This document shows, in pieces, positions 20,601-30,105 of a stretch of 64,000 nt of DNA. The position numbers and the translations under genes were made by a program. Under the pieces are notes generated by a model that was not told the origin of the DNA, searched no databases, and saw only the letters and a program-made list of their open reading frames with translations. This DNA is from Pelomyxa schiedti (lineage: Eukaryota; Evosea; Pelobiontida; Pelomyxidae): assembly GCA_020536535.1 (NCBI GenBank), contig JAHLWZ010000824.1, positions 38,228-102,227 of the forward strand, in the 5' to 3' direction. Position 1 is the stretch's first letter; every line of letters starts with the position of its first letter.

Positions 20601-22070
20601 GTTATGCAAAAAAGAACAAATAGTAAAACATGCCTCCAACAACTGTTGCCAGATTGGATTTGGCAGAGGCTATGACTCCATCACTTTTATCTACAGCGAT
20701 CTGAAGCACTTTATTGATCTCTTCGTCTGTTGGCAGTTCCAGCATTGGAGACTCACACAACATGTGGTGTCTTGGAAGTGTTGGCAAAGGCTCCAGTGAC
20801 TGCGAGAATGGAGTGGTTCCCATCCAGTTGGTTGTTTGGCTCACTTTTTTTTTTGGAGTGTTGATGGGATGCGAAGTCTCATTGGAAGGTGTAACAAGTG
20901 GCTCCTGATCTCTGCCTTCGTCATTCCCACTGTGGTCTCCATGTTCAAATGTAACAGTGGAATTTACCTCCGTGACATCTGATCCCTCTACAGCACATTC
21001 CTCCCCATCCACCATCACAAAACCAGTGTTTGCAACAGTTGGACTGTGATTTGGAGACTGCATCAGATATGCATTTGCGTCCACAATAGCAGCCGTGATT
21101 TCATTTTCCTCTTGCTGGATCGGGTCGGAGTTCGTATTGGGTGGTGGTGGTGGCGGCGGTGGTAACTGCTCAACTTGCGTGATGGTTGGGCTGGTTGAAG
21201 GTTGTGGCAGCACTTTTGGCTTAGGTTGGATGATTGGTATATAAAGACGTCAAGGAAAGGTAGTAATTACAGTAAAGTAATGGGGTGAAAAATTATTAAG
21301 AGACACTGGTTTTTGTGGATACATTGTTGCGACTTCTACAGTTTCCCAGTAGTTTGCTTTATCTAAAGCAGGGTCCACAAGCGGAAGCTTAAATTGAGTT
21401 GTTTTCAGACTAGCTAAAAGATCCAGAACGATCGTGCAGTTTTCTTCAGATCTAAGATAATAAAGGGGAGGGAAAAAATCGCTTGTGTAACAAGAAACCT
21501 TAAAAGAGCTTGATCCGTGTAGAATTGCCTGAGTGCATTTCAGTCAAGAGGAAAGAAAGACAATGACCAACTTTGTTTGTTGGGCCCACACAAGAGCTTC
21601 AAGATTGTCCGATAGGTTCCCTTCATTTAAGGAAGCGCGCAGGAATAGTCTTAGTCTTCCTAACAGTTGTGTCCGTAAAAAGTGATAGATGGATGAACTA
21701 TTGACCCTGAGGTGTCTTTGCAGTTGCCTTGATTTCAGTCATCATTTTGGCACAACCAGGAGCACAGTCTGTGATACGCTCCACAAAATCAAATGGCGTG
21801 ACTTTGAAGAAGTTTGTTCGTTCTGGAGAAGAATAAGGGGGCAAGGATTTATATTGTAATTTAACCTTTCAATCCATGAGAAATGACACATTCCAAGGTA
21901 TTTAGTAAAGTATTTAGTGGAGGAGACAAGTCAGTGACAACAGCTATTCCCCCATTTGATTGATTGTCAGCGTGCCTCAAAAATATGCTCACGTGCTCCT
22001 TCACAGCAACAACTAACTCCGAAACGGCTTTATTGTTGATTGTTGTTTGAATTGAGGTGAGAACCAACAC
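17620..22070 (-). CDS. Tandem RUN domain protein with C-terminal Rubicon-homology zinc domain
   Basis: About 14 short exons. First RUN domain: AVSELVVAVKEHVSIF, LNTLECVISHGLK, FFKVTPFDFVERI, GRLRLFLRASLNEGNLSDNL, QFYTDQALLRS, LDLLASLKTTQFKLPL. After a Pro-rich acidic linker a second RUN domain follows: LLLSSIDAILTHGLK, AVPWDFLKKVERLIPP, VDRAFLFVKQGLNTRTLAG, YYDYAFLRNEENVFSFLQ. Another long disordered linker leads to the Rubicon-homology domain: ICPGCQTKVSAG, RYCYYTGKYFCNKCH, VIPARIIYMWD, then TCQGKGFLCEYC, RCPRCRTLFHNAC and CPKCKRI, stop TAA at 17620-17622. In Rubicon and PLEKHM proteins this domain binds Rab7 on late endosomes and RUN domains bind small GTPases, so a late-endosome or autophagy adaptor is likely. 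No in-frame ATG is visible near 22070; the start codon probably lies in a short upstream exon. One intron (20592-20633) is GC-AG. Confidence 0.8.
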
Positions 22071-22349
22071 ACACAGGGAAAAAAGTCAAAGTGGGGTACG
22101 CCGTGGGTGCTTATTTATGCACGAATGGTTTGGTTTTAATTCGATAAGATCTTGTTTGTTCTTGTTCGTGGAGGCAGGGAAGTACTGCTGTTCGCCGTGA
22201 TCATCGTCCTCGTGGTTTTTTTTTCCTTCTTTTTCCTTGCTGTTGTTCTTCCAAAAGGGTTTTCAGATCCCACCCTTCTGAGAAGGTGACCCGCAAAACG
22301 CACACAAACGGAACACCAAACCAACAAACAAAAAAACTGATCAAAAGTG

Positions 22350-24563
22350 ATGGGAGACACAGGCTCGTCTTCGTCTTCATCTTCAACTTCGACTGCTGCG
22401 GCGTCGGTCCCTGCGACGCCTGCGACGTCCTCGTCGGTGGCCGACGTGTTGGAGTCGGCGCGGAGGGGGTTCAACCCGAGGTCGGCGTTCGCGAATATTC
22501 CCAAGAGGGCCGTGATGGTGCCCCCGGTGCCAAAGGGCGTGAAGCAGATCAAGAAATGCATGTCGAATGATGTTGTAGTTTTATCTGACTGCGATGGCGC
22601 CCAATTCCACATTATGCACAATCAGGTTTTTTTTTTTTTCCCCTCTCCCTTCTTCATCTTCTACCTGGGCTCCTTTCTATTGTGGGATGGAACCTTATAT
22701 TGCAGAGGTTATCTATGATCATGTGCTGTGGATTGAGGAACTGCAAAGTTGTGGTTCTTGATAGCGCCGTCGTGGCATCGAGAACTTGTAGAATTGTAAT
22801 GTGTGACAACTGCGAATTTGTATTTGAGGATGTGGATGTGAGAAAGGTTGTGCTTCTCTCACCCTTCTCCAAGTCACTATTTTGTAGGTAGAATGTTTTA
22901 AAACAACAAATTGTCGCGTTGTTTTCATTGGTGATGAAGCTGTGCTTGAAAATGCACGTGTACTATGGCGCGAAGCTTGCACAGGAAACACGGTGACTCG
23001 TGGAGAAATTGTAAATGATGAAGGATCCCCATACCTCGAGGTACAGTCACAATACACAAGCACTTATCATAACTTCCATTCTACTACCCTAGTATCGACC
23101 TCTCTACTCCGTTCCTGCCACTGATACTTCTGCTACAAAACATTACTGTACTACCCTGAACCCAGTCCAGTTCTTCCACAATGTAAAGACAGCAGCCATT
23201 TTGCCAGGTATTTTACAACTACCAATATATGTTCAAACACAAAGGGAGGTTCCGAGTCACTTCAAGTTACAACTGATGGCGTCTCTATTTGTACTGCATT
23301 ATTTCCCTTCACACTACCTACACTCCCTGGCGACGAATTACTTAATTCTGCAAAATCAATCCCCAGTTCCACTGATGTTATGTCTGTACGCTTCACACAA
23401 CACAACATACGATAATTAATAGGCAAGTAAAAAGGCTCTTGCAGCTCTTCAGGGCACACCTTTTCCTCTGTCTGAGGCTGATCTCACTGCTGCTTACGAT
23501 CTTGAAAGAGTGGAATATGAAGATCCTGAGCCAGTTCTTATCGAAAAGGCATCATTTCTCCATTTGATTCCTCATGGTCACACTCTTTAGGTTAAGGAAA
23601 TTGCTGCTATTATCAAGACAGCCAAGCATGTGGTAGTATATACTGGTGCAGGAATCAGTACCTCGAGTGGGATACCAGACTTCCGCGGACCTCAAGTCAG
23701 TAGATGTACGTGCTCATTCCCCGCACCTATTTGGTAAATTAGGGTTGCTGGACAATGCGCGATAAAGGCAAGCGCGCTGGTGGAAAGAGTTTGACTGGCG
23801 CGACTCCTACACTAGCTCATTATGCCTTGACGGAACTTGCGCGCCGCTTGATGGTTCATTTTATTGTAACGACCAACATGGATGGTAGGCACCCACCACT
23901 AAAATGGGATGTTTAACGCTGCGCAGCCCTCCACCTACGGAGTGGATTTCCTCCCAATCTGTTAGTTGAGATGCATGGTTGTTCTCACAAGGAGTTTTGT
24001 GAAGGGTGCCACCAATTTTACATGCGTTCGTTCAATGTAAACTCCCACAGGATGGACCACATAACTGGTTTCCTTGTCATCTCTATTATTTATTTTAACA
24101 TTATGTGGAATGCAGAACGGAAATGCAAATTCTGTGGAAGCAACTTACTGGACACAATAGTCAATTTTTCGTAAACCGCTATCCATACAATCAATATGCA
24201 AACAAATGAAAAAGAGACACCTACCGTACGCCCCTCGATCCCATCACAGCATTGCTTCACGCCAGGAAAGCTGACGTGGCAATTGTAATGGGCACATCAA
24301 TGAATGTACAAGGAGCAGCCAGTTACCCTGACAAAGCTCTGCAAAAAACGAATGGAAAGCTTATAATTATCAACCTTCAGGTTACTCCTCACCCACACAC
24401 AATCACACCAGAATCTCACTTCACACAGAATACACCCTATGACCACGTGGCTTCTGTCCGTGTATTTGCTCGTACGGACCGCTTCATGCAGTACCTCATG
24501 TCGCAACTGGGAATCACTGAATTTGATATGACCACTGATGTTGTATCTACTTGGTCTCACTAA
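22350..24563 (+). CDS. Sirtuin (SIRT6/7-like) with N-terminal CAP/TBCC-type beta-helix domain
   Basis: ATG at 22350 ([12 protein letters not shown]), a Ser-rich lead, then short repeated strands with regular Cys/Val spacing ([46 protein letters not shown]) typical of the beta-helix of cyclase-associated protein or tubulin cofactor C. From about residue 300 it is a sirtuin: [62 protein letters not shown] with the catalytic His, zinc pairs CEGCH and [44 protein letters not shown] and LHLRSGFP place it near SIRT6/7. The usual QNVDG is TNMDA here. Sirtuins remove acyl groups from lysine using NAD+. Stop TAA at 24561-24563. One intron, 23549-23590, is GC-AG. Confidence 0.9.
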
Positions 24564-24646
24564 AGTGGCCATCCGATCTCTCTTATCCCGATTTTTAAAA
24601 TCATGTGAATTCCTTTTTGAATATTTTTTTCGGCTTTCGTAAATTG

Positions 24647-26720
24647 ATGAGCCGGAGTGTGGACGTTCCCGTTTGCACGCTCAAAGAAATCCCGCGTTGG
24701 ATTGTGGCCAACAAGCCCGTCACTTTTTCACTCCAAGTACTGCTGCGTTGTTGCCTATCAATCATTTTGTTCTAAACCAGCCATCTCCCACAAGTTGAGA
24801 GATTCCGCCGGCGAGCCTGTCTACGTGGACACCGGCACTCTCAGCGACTCCGCCGCCCCCGTGGCCAACGCAATCCGCTGGCGCATCCAAGTTGGACTCG
24901 GCCCCGACGAAGCGGCGTACCAGCTCGAATCTGGCCAGAATCCAAACGCCAATAGATCAAAGCCCAGTCCTTTGAAAGTCAGATGTGAATGGATTGGGAA
25001 TGGCGGCAAAACCAACACGATGAGGCTGCAGTTGCAGCACAACAGCCACGTCACTAGAGTAGTGAGAGTGTCAATTCAGGGATGTGTGGAATCGAGCATG
25101 TTCAATCGTTGGCATAATATCCGGGGTTCTCCTTTTACGGTAACTTTGATTCAAAGGCAGTCTTTGGTGAGCTCTTGTGGATGGCACCACGTTGCACAAA
25201 ATGGTACGTGACTAATATCTGCCATAACTGGGTGTAGATAGAAATACATTTATGAATTGTTATTATTTAGAAACCTGAACCTAATTCACATTTATATGGG
25301 ATACTACTGACTTCGTAGAAAGTGTGTATGGAATCCATGTAATTTTATTTGGGCAGACTTTGGGGAACTAATAGCATGGGGGAGCAATGCACATGCGCAA
25401 CTTGGCTTGGGCGATTGCCGTGACAGGCGCACCCCGGCGGTGATTCCATCCTTGAGCAAAATGAATGTAACTTCCCTCAGCTGTGGCTATGAACACACCG
25501 TGGCAGTCTTGGGTATGTTGGCAACACCCGCTATTTTGGCTCATACCTTCCTTTCAAGACACTGGTTGCATTTTTTCTTGGGGATCCAACCTTAGTGGTC
25601 AGTTGGGAGTTGGTGCACACACTAAGAGGGAGCAAGTCCCCACAGAGATTACTGATTTAAAACCTAAGCATATTGTCAGTGCTTCCTGTGGCGCATATCA
25701 CACTGTTGCATTATCAGGTACTAACACATCATGGCCAATCCCCTTTTTTTCCCACTTGATTTACAGAGTCCGGGGATGTGTTTACCTGGGGTATAAACGA
25801 TCGAGGACAGTTGGGAGAGGAGGATACCAGCCCTATTTTTTGCACTCCACGGGAGGTTGAACACCTTCATGGAAAAAGCACTATTTCGGTAACATGTGGG
25901 CTTCATCACACAATTGCCCTTCTAGGTTTCTAAAATTTCTACCCATAATTTTGCCCACAAATTCCAAAAGATGGTAATTTGGTATTTTCCTGGGGTGCAA
26001 ATGAAAATGCGCAACTTGGACTGGGCTTCCGATCTATCAGTGCTTTACCAACAGAAATAAGCAATCTCAGAGGCAAGAATATTACAATGACATCTTGCGG
26101 TGAAAGTTACTCCATGGCTCTTCTTGGTTATTCTCCTTTACTATTTGAATGTCACAAATACCTTAATAGACACTGGAAAACTTCTTGTGTGGGGAGTAGA
26201 CCCGTGTAAGACTCCACCTACTCTCAGGTTATTACCAGTGGAATTCGTCAGTGGGCTTGGAAGAGTTGATTCTGTATCAAGTGGTTCCAATCACGCAGTA
26301 CTTGTCTCCGGTTATTTGCCACTACTGCACGATAAATACTCATATCCATCTCAAGGTGGCCTTCTTTTCACCACTGGGTTAAATGATTGGGGTCAAAGAG
26401 GAAGCGGGAACACAAAGCCGATGCCAACAATACACCAGGTTCAACATGTTCCCAAAGGGTGCCTTGCGGCTTGTTGTGGTTACGCAAGCACAATTGCCAT
26501 ATTTGGTACCATGCCCTTACATGCCAAATTTCACACACGCCAGAGTCTGGAGAAGCGTACTCATGGGGAAATAACAGTTGCGGTCAATTATCGCTGGGTA
26601 AAGCCACCAGTATAGAGGCCCCGCAACCAATCAGTATCCTAAATGGTAATTCCCTTTTTTTAATCGAGTGGTTCTGAAAATGCAGCTCACAAAACACAGG
26701 ACAACTGGACGGGCACATGA
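24647..26720 (+). CDS. Filamin-repeat plus RCC1 beta-propeller protein
   Basis: ATG at 24647 (MSRSVDVPVCTLKE). The N-terminal third is a filamin/ABP280-type immunoglobulin-like domain: VTFSLQ-LRDSAGEPVYVD, ... and the diagnostic end HNIRGSPFTVTL. It is followed by seven RCC1 repeats, each on one or two exons: LIAWGSNAHAQLGLG, CIFSWGSNLSGQLGVG, DVFTWGINDRGQLGE, LVFSWGANENAQLGLG, KLLVWGVD, GLLFTTGLNDWGQRGSG and AYSWGNNSCGQLSLG, most closing with a CG..HTVAL motif. Seven blades make a complete propeller. Such propellers act as scaffolds, guanine-nucleotide exchange factors or ubiquitin-ligase partners. The last exon (AHKTQDNWTGT, TGA 26718-26720) is the least certain part. The intron near 25205-25351 is longer than usual (about 147 nt). 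Confidence 0.8.
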
Positions 26721-27134
26721 GAAACCAAGTAATACTGCTGTTGGTGTGTCCTTTACCCCCTGATATCCGACTCACAACCAATCCCCACAAACACAAGCTT
26801 ATTGAATGGAGGCGGCACGGGTCGATTCTCAGCCCACTGCCCCCAGGAATCCTGCAATCAATACTGGAGTTGATCTGGCTCCCACTCCCTGTCATCAAAC
26901 ACCATTCCACCTGATTTCGTGGAGGTACGTTCTGGCAGGAAAAAACCTGTTGTACCTTCAAAAGTTTCAAAAACCAAGGTTCCACAGCACCGTATGACTG
27001 TGTATTCAAGATAAAGGACACAGAAGGAAAACAGCTGCACTTAACAAAACAAACTCAGCACAACCAAGGAAACAAAACACCAATTCTTAACACAAGAAGG
27101 AGTGACATCGGAAACAAGCACCAAACAAGGGAGA
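26721..27134. other. Intergenic region, possibly with an unassigned 3' exon
   Basis: About 410 bp between two plus-strand genes. Two overlapping open frames near 26806-27000 (one reading PPDFVEVRSGRKKPV) have some protein character and could be an alternative last exon of the filamin-RCC1 gene or 3' UTR. The downstream half is A/C-rich, like a 5' UTR. Confidence 0.35.
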
Positions 27135-27374
27135 ATGGAACAACAGCACTACGACGTTGCTGAAACCAACACGAAAGATGTGCCTCCCAATCTCAATTTC
27201 GATCCCGGACGCAACATCGCCGATGACGTCATCGTGACGCAAGCAGGCCGGGAGGCAGAGCCTACCGCTGAGGGGGCTACGGTGCCAAACGAAGAGACTG
27301 GAGGCGACCGACTGGGCCCGGAGATGACTCGCAATGTGCTTGGGGGAATGCGCAACTGGCGCGAGGGCGACTGA
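27135..27374 (+). CDS. Small hydrophilic protein (hypothetical)
   Basis: A single-exon frame of 79 residues from ATG 27135 (MEQQHYDVAETN) to TGA. It is acidic and soluble, with VPNEETGGDRLGPEMTRNVL near the end. I do not recognise it. The minus strand is open over the same stretch, so coding is not proven. It sits about 200 bp upstream of the GH125 gene on the same strand; the preceding 60 bases are A/C-rich without stop-dense coding, consistent with a 5' UTR. Confidence 0.4.
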   Translation: MEQQHYDVAETNTKDVPPNLNFDPGRNIADDVIVTQAGREAEPTAEGATVPNEETGGDRLGPEMTRNVLGGMRNWREGD

Positions 27375-27571
27375 CGTCACAACAGCAATTGATTCTTCTA
27401 CGAGAGACCCTGAACCCACCTACATCGTCTCTCGTGCTGGTGACTCCAACAACGTCCCTTCAACCGTCGTCGTTGTGCGATTTGTAGATAAGAAGATTCA
27501 GAGATTGATGAAAAACTTTTGTTTCCTGCCGTTTCGTTCACAAACACAAAAAAAAATAAAACCCAAGTCTC

Positions 27572-29779
27572 ATGGGCTGGTCCAACATCGTTGTTGTTGC
27601 CGTTGTGAGTGTGATTGCGACCCAACTTGGTAGTTGTGAGGACTACCGCCCAGCTCCTATTTTGAGGACTTTCACCAGCACCGCAATTGAACAAGTCATT
27701 CTTGATGTAGGAATAAATGTCACGTGCACCAAAATCCTAATTGCCCTTTTCCCCCTTTTTTCTCAGGTTACTAGCAATATAGAGGATCCAGTGATTGCCA
27801 CTCTGTTCACTGGTATTTTATTGCTTCCTTTTTTTCTCCTCATGTCTTTTTGTTTTTAGATTGCTTTCCAAATACCCTTGATACAACAGTTCAGCACCAT
27901 GGTTCACCCTCTCTCTTTCTTTTTCCTCCACTACTTACAGTTGTGAAATCAAAGACTCCTCTGATACCTTCATTATAACTGGTGCCTCCCCCTCTGCAAA
28001 CAAACTTACCCTAATGTGCTTTAGGGGATATTGATGCCATGTGGCTGAGGGACTCCACAGGCCAAGTTACTCCATACATGGAAGTAAGCCTTGTCCTGCC
28101 AAAAATACTCTCTAGTGACTGCAAACATTAGTATGCCTCTCTGGACTCTGCACTGCAAGTTATGCTTGCTGGAGTCGTTAGGCGCCAGGTTTGTAAAATG
28201 CTGGCCTTTCCTTTTCCACTCAGTATAGATATTTTTCAGAGTAAAAGTGTGGCTATTGACGTTTATGCCAATTCATTCAACTATAATGATAATGGAAATG
28301 GTCACCAAGACGACATAAGAACTCCAGCAATGACAGGATCTGTGTTTGAGGGGAAGGTCGGTAGTTTCTTTCTGTTTCCGCTATGCAAACAATAAGTAGT
28401 ATGAGTTGGACTCTCTGGCAAATGTGATGCACTTATCGTATGAATAACTCTGGGTTCAAATACCTGTTGAATTAAAGTTAGTTATTTGTACTGGAAGTAC
28501 ACCAACGATACATCCATTTTTGATTCTGACTGGCAAGCATCAATGGATCTGATTGTCCAAGTACCACTTCTCTACTCTCTGTAGAATACCAAGTTCTTCA
28601 AAAAGACTATTAGGTACCAGCAAATAAGTACTTTGGATGAACTCGGTGAAGAGCAGTACCTATTCCAACGAGAAACAACAGCACCAACTGACTCCTTGAT
28701 GCTTAGTGGCCGTGCTGCTCCAGCAAACAAGTCTAGAAATATCATTTTTTTTTTCTCATGCAACTAACGACAAATCAAGGTGTGGCCTGAGTCGTAGCCA
28801 CTTCCGCCCGTCAGACGATTCCACAACACTCCCATATCTGATTCCGTCCAATGCATATGCTGTGGTTGCACTGCGTGAACTTGCTGACATTCTCCGGACT
28901 GGTCTTTCAAATAATGACAAAGCCGATGATGCTGTATAGTTAGATGCCCTGCATATCCTTTATTAAACATTTCCCAGGAATCTCTTGCACAAGAGATTTA
29001 CGATGCCATTTATTCCTTTGGGCTTATTGATACACCTGATGGCACTATATTTGCATATGAGGGTATCACGTAATGAGTCAAGCCTGATACACATAACACG
29101 TTTAGTCGATGGATTTGGAAGCACGTACTTTATGGATGATGCAAACTGCCCCTCACTTCTAAGTTTACCTTACCTCGGATTCTGCAGTTACGATGACCCA
29201 ATTTACCTCAGAACCAGAGTATATTTCCCCCCTGAATAGAAGTACCCCAATTAAGTTGCTCCAATAGAAAGCAATCCTGAGCAAGAGCAATCCTTACTAC
29301 TTTTCTGGAACAGTTGCTGCTGGGGTTGGAGGACCGCACGTTGGCCTCGGCTATGTACACTCCACCTTCCAGGGAACTCCTCTCGCCTCAAATTAATTAA
29401 CACAAAGATATGGCCAATGTCCCTGATTATGCAAGCACTGACATCAACCGATGCAACAGAAGTATCACAGTGCATCGATGTTCTGAAGGCGGCAGCACTA
29501 CAGGGTTCGCAACTGAATCGCGGACAGGTTCTTCTATCTTCCTCATTCTATTGCTCCCACTCACCAACACACAGGGATATGGATTTATGCACGAATCCTT
29601 CTGGATGGTATGCACTATCATTAAATTACCTTGTATAACAAAAAAAACAGAACGATTCTTCCCGTTTCACCAGGCCATGGTTTGCATGGGCCAATTCACT
29701 CTTTGGGGAGCTCATCCTCAGCATTGTTTACAAAACACACCCAATCTACACTTTCTCAAAAGCCTCCCTAAATCTCTAA
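27572..29779 (+). CDS. Secreted GH125-type exo-alpha-1,6-mannosidase
   Basis: ATG at 27572 and a signal peptide (MGWSNIVVVAVVSVIATQ). Family motifs appear in order across many short exons: TSNIEDPVIATLF, CFPNTLDTTV, FIITGDIDAMWLRDSTGQV with the acidic active-site loop, NDNGNGHQDD, KTKFFKKTIRY-type helix, SRSHFRPSDDSTTLPYLIPS, NAYAVVALRELADIL, ETSQEIYDAI-type segment, YAYEVDGFGSTYFMDDANCP, SLLSLPYLGFCSYDDPIY, VGLGYV, PMSLIMQALTSTDATEV, MHESFW, and PWFAWANSLFGELIL. Stop TAA at 29777-29779. GH125 enzymes release alpha-1,6-linked mannose from non-reducing ends and are common in bacteria and fungi. A MITE lies 3 bp downstream of the stop. Confidence 0.85.
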
Positions 29780-29782
29780 ATA

Positions 29783-29940
29783 TTGGACGTTTCAGTCAAA
29801 AAACGGCATAATGAATGAAAAATAAAAACAACCAACAAAAAACAAGTTTATCCACTGGGCGCACCCAGTGCATTTCGTTTGATTTTGATGATAGTTTTCG
29901 TTTTTTGTTTGTGTGGCTGGTTTTTGACTGAAACGTCCAA
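29783..29940 (+). mobile_element. MITE copy 2, in the 3' UTR of the GH125 gene
   Basis: 158 bp with the same 20-bp terminal inverted repeats as copy 1 and TA duplications at 29781-29782 and 29941-29942. It differs from copy 1 by one extra C in the middle and two substitutions. No coding capacity. It is inserted immediately after the GH125 stop codon, so it is probably transcribed as part of that 3' UTR. Confidence 0.9.
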
Positions 29941-30105
29941 TAGGTGAATGAATTTGTGGATTTCGCTCCCAGCGCGGACGCAAAAACGATTTTCGATCGC
30001 AATGAAAATAGCGGGAGTTCTGCTGGTGAGGCGGTTTTTCGGTTGCGTTGTCGCACGACTTTAAGATAACTGCTAAAAGTAAATTAATTTGATTGAGGAA
30101 TTTGA

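Noticed and set aside
22136..22621. Minus-strand frame of 161 codons opposite the sirtuin start
   Set aside because: It overlaps the Ser-rich first exon of the sirtuin gene on the other strand and has no recognisable sequence; it could at most hide the missing first exon of the RUN-RH gene near 22200.
29941..30066. Possible exon just after MITE copy 2 (VNEFVDFAPSADAKT), which would make copy 2 an intron
   Set aside because: The GH125 protein already ends normally at 29779, and no donor site precedes the element, so copy 2 is treated as 3' UTR.
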